This document shows positions 12,241-22,300 of a stretch of 64,000 nt of DNA, one piece after another. The stretch is taken from assembly GCA_947034895.1 (NCBI GenBank), contig OX344761.1:92703447-92767446 (forward strand). Reading direction: 5' to 3'. This DNA is from Rhytidiadelphus loreus (lineage: Eukaryota; Streptophyta; Bryopsida; Hypnales; Hylocomiaceae). A model generated the notes under the pieces. That model saw only the letters and a list, made by a program, of their open reading frames with translations, made no database searches and had not been told where the DNA came from. Both the position numbers and the translations under genes were made by a program. Numbering within the stretch: position 1 is the stretch's first letter; the number at the start of each line of letters is the position of its first letter.

Positions 12241-13110
12241 TAACCCTTAATCCTTTAAGGTCTGGTCGACCACTTTGTGATCGATTTGGCCACTTTCTCA
12301 TGTTTTAGACATAGTTCTACTCTGAATTTGAAGAAAGAGTAAAGGAAACGGTTGTGGGGAATTTAAAATCAAATGCATCCTTCAAAAAATTAGCACAATT
12401 TGAGTTAGTATGTGAAAATAAATGTGAAAAAACTAACATAGGGGTGATTGTAAATATGACAATTAATGTACAAAACCAATCATTGTGAGCTTTGTTTTTT
12501 ACACAAAATTCATTGCGCTGCCCAAAACTTGTATGCCACCACATTGGTCTAGTTAAATCTATGAAATACATGAAGATTCTCTAGAATATTTTTTCATTCC
12601 TTGATTTTGTAACACTGTTTTGGCCAACCTCCAAATCAACCACAAACCTTAAAGGATTAAAGGACAAACATGTGACTTTGGAAATCATCCCTTCTCATGA
12701 CCGTGTGTGAATCATTGGCTTAAGAAATAGTAGAAGCACTCGTTGGAAGTCAAACTCCTGTAGAAGATCTCCTCCCCTTTTCACAACAAAATTTCGAAGA
12801 TGAATAGTTGCAATTATGTCCTACCACAAAGATTCCTTGTCATCCATCGGACGCCAAGCATCCTCTCGATGTTTAAGGGTTAAAGGACGAATGGATGACC
12901 TTGGAAATCATCCCTTTTCATTGCCATGTGAATCATTGGCTTAAGAAATAGCGGAAGCACTCATTTGGAAGTCAAACTATTATAGAAGACTTTCCCTTTT
13001 CCCAATAGAATTCGGAAGATGAATAGTTGTATTTCTATCCTACTGCAAGGATTCCTTGTCACCCATTGGATGCCAAACATTTTCGTGTCGACGTTTAAGG
13101 GTTGAGGTAG
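12241..13110. repeat. MITE-like dispersed repeat, two tandem copies (third at 55082-55312)
   Basis: Two related units of about 222 bp begin at about 12648 and 12873. They share aaaggac, ttggaaatcatccctt, attggcttaagaaatag, ggaagtcaaact and a terminal tttaagggtt. A third copy is at 55082-55312. The third copy is bounded by ttaatccttaaagg on the left and taagggttaa on the right, an approximate inverted terminal repeat. A further terminus-like piece, taacccttaatcctttaagg, lies at 12241-12260. Small size, no coding capacity and inverted ends suggest a MITE, but no target duplication was established. Confidence 0.7.
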
Positions 13111-14019
13111 GAGATCCTTAATCCTTGAAGGAGCATGAAAGCCTTTTGTAGCCATATAGTATATTATAAATTTGGTGGTATTTGATTCGAAAAAACATTG
13201 ATCAAATACTTTTCATCAATATGATGTAAAATAATGATCATGCTAGTATCTAAATAACAATGTATTACAATTCATATATTAAACCACAATTGAAGAGGTA
13301 TATGACAAAATATAGGTTGTATAGAAGGATCCCAAGGGCCTTTCAAAGATTAAAATATTGCCTAGGTTCTAAATGTGTCTCCTATCTAGGAAAGAGTGAC
13401 ATGCTCCTTGAAATATCTATTATTGTCATTGATGAGGTAGGTAGACTTAAAAAGGACAATTTATGGACCTCCTACTTTAGTATCAAATTCTCATTGACTA
13501 TTTTCCTTCAATTTCAAATTTACAAGAGGCTACAATCTTGCACTTTCAAAGATATGCGGGTTTGAAACTAAACTCCAAATTTCATTACATTGAGTAGATA
13601 TGGATGACAACGGATAAGGAGTGGCCGCCATGACCAACCCAAAAGTGATACCTACCCCTATCCTATCCAAGCACTCCAAGACTCTCAATGGTCAATCCTA
13701 AATCAATCCTTGCATATTTTTGGTAGATGCTCTAAAATTGTTTCTTCAACATAGGTGCATATTAATTTTGGAGATGTACAGAGAGTGATGATGGCGGTTT
13801 TAGACAAGGTGTGATTTAGGGTAAACTCACCACCTTATAAGTATCATGGTGAATGATATTCATGGAAACTGTGAAAATGAAGAATGCATTTATTCATTTA
13901 GGAAATAGATTATTCATGAATTAAAATGAAGAATGTACTTATTGATTCTTGAAGAAGTATCAAGATGGCAATCACTAATATTTAGAGAAGCAATGTATTT
14001 CTAAATTCGTCAATGATTT
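13111..14019. other. AT-rich spacer without a recognisable gene
   Basis: I see no gene in this stretch. The frame of 101 codons at 13260-13565 has no family features. Bases about 13815-13960 are a diverged relative of the 111-bp tandem unit found at 14603-14925 (shared ccaccttataagtatc, gaatgatattca, gaagaatgca). Confidence 0.5.
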
Positions 14020-14210
14020 CAAAGAAAAAATGAGAGAAAAAATCACTTTCTAATTATATTCACGCACTTTTTTCATCCAAATTAAGCAATTTCATCCACA
14101 TCTCTTGTAGAAGTGAAAATAAAGTGATAAAAAAGACTATGTTTTGAGCAACAGAAGTAAATAATTGTTTTGAAATTATGGTGTAATTTGGCCTCACAAT
14201 GTCATAGAAA
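14020..14210. repeat. Direct repeat, copy 1 (copy 2 at 15581-15756)
   Basis: The two blocks, about 1.56 kb apart in the same orientation, share tcaaagaaaaaa, aatcactttcta, catccaaattaagcaatttc, aagactatgttttgagcaac and tagaaa, interrupted by short indels. Copy 2 ends next to the decayed gene copy at 15770. Neither block is coding. Confidence 0.8.
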
Positions 14211-14602
14211 GTTATGGTGTATTTGCAATAATAAAATGGTGGTTCTCTAATAAACGTTGATATGGTGAATAGGTCCAGTTGCAGTGTTGGACTTAGAAAG
14301 TAATGAAGGCAATAAGGACATGGAGGACTAAGGTAGGGACATCCCAAAGTGCCAATTTTTTTCTAATGCTCAGTTATCATTATATATTAGACCGGTCAAA
14401 TTTTCATATTTTCTTGTTGACAAATGAAGGGAGCTATTTCAATGCACAATAGAATGCAACATTTAATTGGGTATTGTGTGTAGAAGTTATGAAGGGTTAA
14501 GGGTTTTTTTGGTAGATGTTTTAAAATTGTTTCTTCATCATATATAGGGACATATTGATTTTGGGGATGAATGGAGAGTGGATGATGGCAAATTGGGGGT
14601 GT

Positions 14603-14925
14603 ACCCACCTTATAAGTCTTCCAATGAATGACATTCACGGAAACAATGAAAACAAAGAAAACAAAGAATGCACTTATTCATTCAATGATTAGATTATGTG
14701 CAATTTTGGATGTACCCACTTTATAAGTGTCCCAATGAATGACGTTCAAGGAAACAATGAAAACAAAGAAAACAAAGAATGCACTTATTCATTCAATGAT
14801 TAGATTATGTGCAATTTTGGATGTACCCACTTTATAAGTATCCCAATGAATGACGTTCAAGGAAACAATGAAAACAAAGAATGTACTTATTCATTTAAGG
14901 ATTAGACTATGTTTGGATGATTGCC
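14603..14925. repeat. 111-bp tandem repeat, about 3 copies
   Basis: Units begin at 14603, 14714 and 14825 with acccac.ttataagt. Each contains cccaatgaatgac, gttcaaggaaacaatgaaaa and aaagaatgcacttattcatt. The second and third units are nearly identical and the first is more diverged. An older relative lies at about 13815-13960. Confidence 0.9.
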
Positions 14926-15580
14926 TCAATAATTTGGCTTTGACCTCTCAAGATAGGAGAGTATAGACACTAAGGACTAAAAAAGTTTGATGAATGTTTT
15001 ATAGAGAAAGTGTCGAAATGAAGACATTAGAAGAGGTTTGAAGGCAAGGGAAGATTGTTTGAGGCATGTTCCCTTTGCTAGGAACTAGCAGTACTGCACT
15101 GCAGTTAGAATATTTAATAATAAAAAATCATTACAAAATTAATTAAATATTAAAATCTGACATGGCCACATTAGACTACAAATGTGGTAGAATTTGTATA
15201 CTTTGGCAACTCATAGTCCTCTAGAGACGTCAAATTTCATCTAATGCTTTAACTTAGTGATGAACCTTATCTTGCAATGCCAATAGTGTGATGCAACAAA
15301 ATTTGTAACATCACTCAATTTTTTGGCAAAAATCATTGGGGATTGAAATAGTCTAAATTCCTTATCCAAAATAAGAATGAATTAAATGAAACATTGACAA
15401 AAGGTTTGGGTATTATCATAACATCTACTTAACCAAACAAAGAGCCTCCCATTTAACCTTAACAAAATTAAAGTGTTTAAGAAAGAGCCCAAGCATCTAC
15501 GAAGAATGTGTCATCAAAAAAATTAGATGACCACATATCCTTGGTTTAAGAAAATACCACCTTAGTCACCATCAATCTTT

Positions 15581-15756
15581 CAAAGAAAAAATCACTTTCT
15601 AGTTATATTCATGCATTTTTCATCCAAATTAAGCAATTTCATCTATATCTTTTGTAGAAATGAAAATAAATTCAAGACCAAAAAAGACTATGTTTTGAGC
15701 AACAAAAGTAAAAAGTTGTTTTGAAACAATGCAATGTGGCCCCACGATATCCTAGA
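15581..15756. repeat. Direct repeat, copy 2 (copy 1 at 14020-14210)
   Basis: See copy 1 for the shared blocks. This copy reads atcactttctagttatattc followed by ctatgttttgagcaacaaaa. It immediately precedes the decayed duplicate of the 16.5-kb gene. Confidence 0.8.
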
Positions 15757-15769
15757 AAACACCATGAAC

Positions 15770-15880
15770 CTCCAAAATTGGGCTTCAAGGCTTGTTAATT
15801 AGCAATGCCAAGTGTCTATGCGATGCCAAGTGTCTATTCTATGCATGAACTCCGCAATGAGTCTCCACAAAGTCTCTTTA
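15770..15880 (-). pseudogene. Decayed partial copy of the unknown gene at 16.3-17.0 kb
   Basis: Bases 15770-15786 (ctccaaaattgggcttc), 15804-15817 (about atgccaagtgtct) and 15841-15865 (gaactccgcaatgagtctcc) match, in order, 16522-16541, 16583-16597 and 16618-16640. The matched parent segment spans the end of predicted exon 1 and part of its intron, so this is a copy of genomic DNA rather than of a spliced transcript. Most differences replace C or G of the parent by T or A (cgccacgag becomes cgcaatgag), consistent with decay of methylated CpG/CHG sites. An internal duplication of atgccaagtgtct and several indels break the frame. Confidence 0.6.
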
Positions 15881-16312
15881 GCTATGGTAGAAGTACCTTG
15901 TTTTCATTAAGAAATTCCAAATGAAAAATCCACATTTATATTGAACAAAATATTTATATTAAAATGCTTGAAATGCTTTGAGTTATACCACTTACATTCA
16001 ATTTTGCATGAATACAAATTTTTCTTGTCCATATTATAAACCTCAATTCATGCACCTTCTTGTGTGTCAAATACTCTAAAAAAAACACTGACAACCCATT
16101 TCCAACCACTTAAGCAATAACGCATATTTGAAGCGTAGTTTTTTCATATATGAGTGCCAAATTTTTCCCATATAATTATGTTTAGAAATAGAATTTGGAA
16201 GGATTGCATTATTTCTCCATGATCTTATTACACAAAACAAAACGTAATTACTATGAATTTTTTAGTGGAAGATTCTCTTCAACCTACAATCCTTATGGTG
16301 ATATAGACCTTC

Positions 16313-16991
16313 CTATTTTTGCCCATAGATTGCTTGCCAAATCGACCAAGGGCTGGTTGCAATATTGACAACCTTGCAGCCAATCATACTGCGCCATAAC
16401 CGCTGCTCCTCGAACTGCGTGACAACTTCACAGAGATAGAGCGGCCTGTAAGTTGGGAACATATAGTTACGGGGTGATAAGGAATGGGTCGACTAAACCC
16501 TAAACCCTAAACCCTAAAAAACTCCACCAAAATTGGGCTTCCCAAACCTTTCACTGCAGTCTCGAACGTTACGCCGGATTCGTGATGCCAAGTGCCTGGG
16601 AGTTGTACACATGCTGCGCGAACTCCGCCACGAGTCTCCCCAGCAAGGTCGCCTGCACCAGCGCGTCCGCGTGGGCGCCTTGGTAGTGCTCCAGAGCCTC
16701 CAGGAGCTTGCCGATCTCCAGCACCATGTTTCTGCACTGGAATGTCAAAGTGCGGGAGGCGCCCTCGAAGACGGCCAAGCTGTTGAGGTGGGCATTCATC
16801 TGCTGGCCTAAGGCTCCCAGAAGCCCCGCTCCGTGCGCGTTCATCACAGCCCTCAAATTAGCGGGCTCAGGCGCCATCAGTGCTGCTGCTGGCGCTTCTT
16901 CTTCTTCTTCTTTCGGATGAAGCTGCTGCTGCTGCTTGGTGGCGATTCCCTTCGACCTTGACGACGCGCCCTTGCGCTTGGTTTCTTTCAT
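16313..16991 (-). CDS. Unrecognised protein, predicted two exons, 183 residues
   Basis: I do not recognise this gene. The first ATG of the open frame is at 16991. The frame upstream of it back to 17063 has only a TTG. Read unspliced, the protein is 140 residues and stops at 16569. A donor GC|GTAACG at that stop (intron 16572-16446) and an acceptor cttacag|G would join exon 16991-16573 to exon 16445-16313 in matching phase, giving 183 residues. The N-terminus is basic (KETKRKG), followed by a Gln run, a Glu run and Ala-rich sequence. Residues about 50-135 look helical (LRAVMNAHGAGLL, LEIGKLLEALEHY, LLGRLVAEFAQHVYN). The predicted second exon adds LYLCEVVTQFEEQRLWRS. Exon 1 is strikingly GC- and CpG-rich against AT-rich flanks. 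No signal peptide or membrane segment is evident. A decayed copy lies nearby. Confidence 0.5.
16494..16518. repeat. Interstitial telomere-like repeat in the predicted intron of the unknown gene
   Basis: Three units of CTAAACC lie between predicted donor 16572 and acceptor 16446 of the unknown minus-strand gene. Confidence 0.9.
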
Positions 16992-18716
16992 GGAGATCAA
17001 TTGCAATGCAACCAACCGATCGAGAATTAATTCAGAAGTTTGATGCGAATTGAAGAAGACCAAGTGAACGTGAAATGAAGATAGTTCTACTATAAAAGCC
17101 TTGATATTAGCGAGGCTAGCTAGCTACCTGTGGTGATATGACTATCAATGGACTAGTTGACAGGTTACCTCAGAATCGAATCGAATCAAGTCAAATCAAA
17201 TGCCACAAAACTATGAATGCGTGGCCAGCTAGAATTATAATGTTCAGATGACTTATAATTACGTGGAGTCGAATCGAATTGCAAAATCGAATTGCAATCT
17301 TCTCTCACTGCAAGTTTGCCGTTGCCTTAGTTCTACTAACTAAGGCTGCCCTTGATGAGATCGACTTCCATGAAATTCTGAGACTGAAGATCGAAAAACT
17401 CTGATCAATCCTAAGACCAATGATCTGAATAAAGAGTCTGTTAAAAGTCGTATGTTCTAGTAACAAACTAAAGGATGCCCTCCATGAGACTCTATGACCA
17501 TGTCACAATATATACTAAACAGGCCAACAGAGAATCCAATGCAACAGCTAAAGAAAACGGAAATAAATTAAGACTGAGGCAATAGAAGTGTCGACGATCA
17601 ATCTGCAGAGGCAGCAGAATGAAGTAAGAATGGAATTGTAGGGAGTGACCGAAGCTAGCTTATTAGTAATACGCACACCATTGATTGATGCAACGTGATT
17701 GTGATCGAGGTTATCAGAGCGTCAACAGCCTGGCTCCATGCCAGAGAGAATGTAGAAGCCTAAGAAGCACATAGTTACTGAATGAGGACGTTACTTAAAT
17801 GAAACTGAAGGGTCTCAATGAATTAAATTGATCATAGGACTTCCTGATTTCAGGAACTCTTTACGTGATACTCTTGTAAGATCTTCTAGAATACCAATGG
17901 TTTCGGGACAGTCAGGTTCATAACGCTGTTATTTTAAGAGCTGGAAATTAGTGTGGCAGGGGAGGTTAAATGAGTTCTTGAAATCGATTTTTCAGTAAAT
18001 TTTTACTTGGAAGGAAAATGGAATTGGCATCTAACCCAAGTCGTTTCATATGTTTTGGAGCTTTGTGGAATTAGTTATGAATTTTTGAAGTTGAAAAACG
18101 AAGTGGTCACTAAAAAGGTTCCACCTCCTGAAATGTAGACTATTCGTACATTGTTACTTGGTGCAATGAGATAGCAAAATGTAAAAACAGTGTACATTTC
18201 ATTTGCTTTATGGCCATGTTCTTACTTGATTTTAGAGAGGGTCTGACACTCTGATCACAATGTGAAGTACTTTGTGTGTGGTCTAAGTAGAGAGATTTTA
18301 GTCATGACTGTTTTTGTGATTTTTGAGGGAGGGTTGTCATTAAAATTTACTGAAAATATGTGAATTTCTAAGAAATTATTTACTAGGACTATGCATAAAC
18401 ACACACCTTATTGTGGTAGTGAATCAAGAGTGGATTTTAGGTACGCTTTTGAATTGGATTCATGTTGCTACCACCATGGATTTGTGTCTTTGCGTTTTTT
18501 TGTTGCTATAAGGTGTATAATGTAATATGTGTATTGCTTTAAACATTCAAACCAATATGTAGGGGTGTGCTTTTTTGGAAGGTTATTTGGAGATACCTAT
18601 ATTTGTTGAGATCAAATTCAGTTACACGTTTGGACAAATGAAAATATTTGAATTTCAATTACATAGGATACATCAAATTGTCACTCGTATTCACATACAC
18701 CAAGTAAACATAGCAC
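16992..18716. other. Spacer without a recognisable gene
   Basis: No coding region, RNA gene or repeat array is evident. The part up to about 17300 lies upstream of the unknown minus-strand gene and should hold its leader and promoter; I could not place a convincing TATA box. The rest is ordinary AT-rich spacer. Confidence 0.4.
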
Positions 18717-19058
18717 TCACATCTTTGTATCCTCAAGATTTCGTATGGGCGTGATTTGGGACTCGTGCTCTTTCATAGTGTGCTGTTTCTTAACATATGG
18801 ATCCATCATATTCATTATTATGGACAAATTTTCTAGGAGACCATTTGAATCTGCAAAACTCTCCTCCACTAAAACCCAGAATTTCTTTAAGTTACATGTA
18901 ACAAATTTATCAACCAGCCGAAGCACAAGAAGCATTTGGGAACGAGCTTGAAATAGGCTGAGCTTTTCCCATAACTCCTTAAAATGTTGTACTGTGCACA
19001 GTTCCGATTGACAAAGTCCACAAATCCATCTGAAGAATAGAAAGGTGCAACAAATCAC
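18717..19058 (-). other. Coding-looking fragment of unknown origin, about 100 residues
   Basis: An open frame ends at TGA 18717. Its sequence looks protein-like rather than random (FKELWEKLSLFQARSQ, LVLRLVDKFV, LKKFWVLVEES, SIIMNMMDPYVKKQ), is rich in amphipathic helix and is preceded by a plausible acceptor (ctattcttcag at about 19025). I find no upstream exon in phase and do not recognise the family. It lies 0.3 kb beyond the VAC14 stop codon on the same strand, so it could be a gene fragment, part of a small gene, or chance sequence in the VAC14 3' flank. Confidence 0.25.
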
Positions 19059-19346
19059 ACCAAGTAATAAGTCACATGTGGATTCTGGACCAACCTTGCT
19101 TCGACTTCCAGCACCAAAGTTTGTCTTGGATGCTAAGAAGCTGATATATATCTTCTATAGTCTTGACAAGACTTTAAGGGTAAAATCACCGTGTACAGTC
19201 ATCAGATGGCCATTCCTGCAGACAGGATCATTGGGATCTGACAAATCAAGTATGAGAGAGGTGCTAAGAGAAAAAATATGCATTCACCGTCTAAATCTTT
19301 AGATTGGGCTATATTGTTGGTACAGGCAGAATGATATACAGCAATA

Positions 19347-22300
19347 CTAGCTCCGTAATTGAGCTCCGTATCGTGGAGATATTGGTACACCCCGTGGGGA
19401 TCTTGGGGCTGCTGCTCCTTTTGATGTTTGTGAATCTGGTACATCTTCTGCTCCTTGTCCATTCTGTCATTTCACAAAACAACCTGAGGTAACTGCACCT
19501 AATTCTTCCCCCTTTCAAAAAACGACCCTAAAAGATTCTTGCCTAAAATGTACTGCCTCTAATCATGAGAGACTAGGGTGGTTTTGGGGTACATCTATTT
19601 CCCACACTTTGAAAATTCATAGTACATTCATACGGTGTCCAAAAAATGCTTAACAAGGGAATCTATAATACTGTTTGACTTCCAACAAAAAAATTAGGCA
19701 CTTTAATAACAGGGACAATGCTCAATTTCTTAATCGGAAGCACGAATTTGCGTGTAGTTACCTTATGGCGTCGCACTGTAACAGATTGCACTAGACCAGC
19801 ATCCTCAATTTCCAGAATGCACAGGTCTCAGCGAAAAGGATGAAAATCAGAGGTGAGCATGCGTACCTGATTTGAGGCAACTGGAGGCCTGCGAAGTGGT
19901 CTAGAATCATTCTCAACCGCGTTGTGCGACCGATGCTGATATTGCAACTGCTCAAAATGTCTCAATTGACTGGCAAAGTTGCTGCCTGCAACTCCGCTGC
20001 TTGACTCTGCGTCCTCAGTAGGTTGTAGGCTGAGTGAGCTAATTGGTAAGGGTGGGATCTGGGCCGTAAATGGTCCTGCTGAAGCTGCCCTCCTTATTGT
20101 GCTTAGCCCAGGAAACTCACTCGGGTTCGATACTGCATTTGGTGGCGTGTGCATAAAAGAATGGGATGGAACGGTCTTCAGTCTCGTGCGCAAGATTTTG
20201 AATGCTGAGCTTTGCTGGAGAAATCAAAAGGAAAAATCATCAAGTGGTCCAGTGGTCCACCCTCATAGGACCCTCCAAAATTGTCATGAAACCAACGGTT
20301 AACCGTGAAGTGCACAAGCTAAAAATAGAAAGTCCACATTCATTTGGAAGCTCAAAGTCGATCACGTTTATTTTTCCAAAAGATATTTCTGTTGTCAAAG
20401 TATGTAGATTTTGATATCTTCTTTCTATTTCGTTACGTTCCTTGGAATCTTCCTAAATGATTTATTTGAATTCCTAGAGAGATGGACGCGGACATTTGGG
20501 CAATTACATAAATAGAACGCATAGGAACGATGTGAACACCAGTGCCAAATGTGTAACTTGGATACTTCTTCAGTAAGCCCTCTCTGTGATGTACTGTCAT
20601 TGCTAACCACTTAGTATCAAAATTGCAAGCAACAAAATACGAGCTGTACCTGCGGGAGAAGCATAAGAAGTCCATACAGTGTCTTTAGAAGTTGAGGATA
20701 ACGGGCGGGCTCCAACAACTGGTATCACAGACCCACAACAAACAGTTGGATAATAGATACAATCATAGAATTAATGCACAGGAAGAATTATAGTATTCAA
20801 AATAGCTGTCACGAGTAGTGAATGTGCGCCGAGTTGCTCAGAGATAGTTGTGGAACCGACTGGAAATTGACAAAGCACAAAATGCAAAGGAATTACCTGC
20901 AACCTCAAGTACGCAAATATTGGAGTCTCTAAAAGTCGCACCAACTTGTCTACTTGTACCAACAAATTTACACTAATGTCCGTCTCTCCAAGCGATTGAA
21001 TAATACAACTTGCATGTGGGTAAGCCTGTAAAACAAGTCGATGCGAGTCTCCGTAAGACAGAAGGTTTGTTTGTTTGTGTTGTCAGATGGAAAGACACCC
21101 ATATCATCAACATCATTACAAAGAAAACAACCCCCACCAACGCACATTACATCGACAAAGTAATTAGGCATTATATTCATGGAGTCCTCATATCTTTTAA
21201 TGCTAATGAATGACAAATGGTGATAGCTTCATGTTAGTGCGATGTTATTATCATTATTTAGCATTAACTTGATAAAACTGGCATCTATTCAGTTAATATG
21301 AGTCAACATTAATGTGACAATAATTTAAAATTATTCTGAAAATTGATCCAATATCCTACTAGATTAACACTAACTTACCATTGAAAACATTATCAATATT
21401 ATGGGAGGATCTTGGCAGCATGGTAACAAGGGAATGGTCAATAGTGGAGACCGAGGCCATACCTGGGCAAGCAAACAGAGGCTGACAGTGGCCATGGGTG
21501 AGTGACACCAAGATGCATACAAGGCAACAAACAGGTCCCGTCCACCAGGACTCGACAAGGCCTCTTTCAGAAGATCTCTCAAATCTGCTAGCTCAGGAGC
21601 AGTCAAGAGTATCAAGTTAAGCGCCTGCATAAAACATGGACCTGCATCAGTACCTTTGGGGAAGCGGATATCTACACCCGAAATTAGAACTCAAGATGTA
21701 TGCTCAAATATTGGAGAGAATCTATAATTTCGAGTATACCAGTCAATACATTCTCAACTGTGAAGACTCTACAACACATGTCCACTAACAAAGCTCACCT
21801 GAACCATAATGGTTGCGAACACCAAGTCCCCTTCCTTGTCCAAAATGGCAGCCAATTCCCGATAAACTCGTTCTGCACCCAGCAACTGGCATAGCCTTTG
21901 TAATGCCAATGTACCTCTCCTGAAACAAGCCAGATACTCTCCTATCAGGATCTCCCATTCGGATTGTAGTGTAAGTGGAGCTCATTCCTCATGAAACTAG
22001 CGATTTTTCTACTCCAGAGATAACTGTTCAAATGAATGTGACTATTTACATCAAATCACAGCACAATCATTGTAAATTATCCCAAATAGCAATCCAAGAT
22101 AGTGCCGAAAGAAATCCAAGAAGCGCAACCAGGCTGATTAACGTACATTGTACGAACTTTATAACGCAAAACATTACTAGACGTAAAACATACAAGACCA
22201 ATTCTTGCTTTCATCTATCCAAGTACCATTCTGAAGAACCTAGGAGTGAAAATTTCGACTTCGGAACTACCGTTCAAGAAGAGAGTGTTCACTGTTAAAC

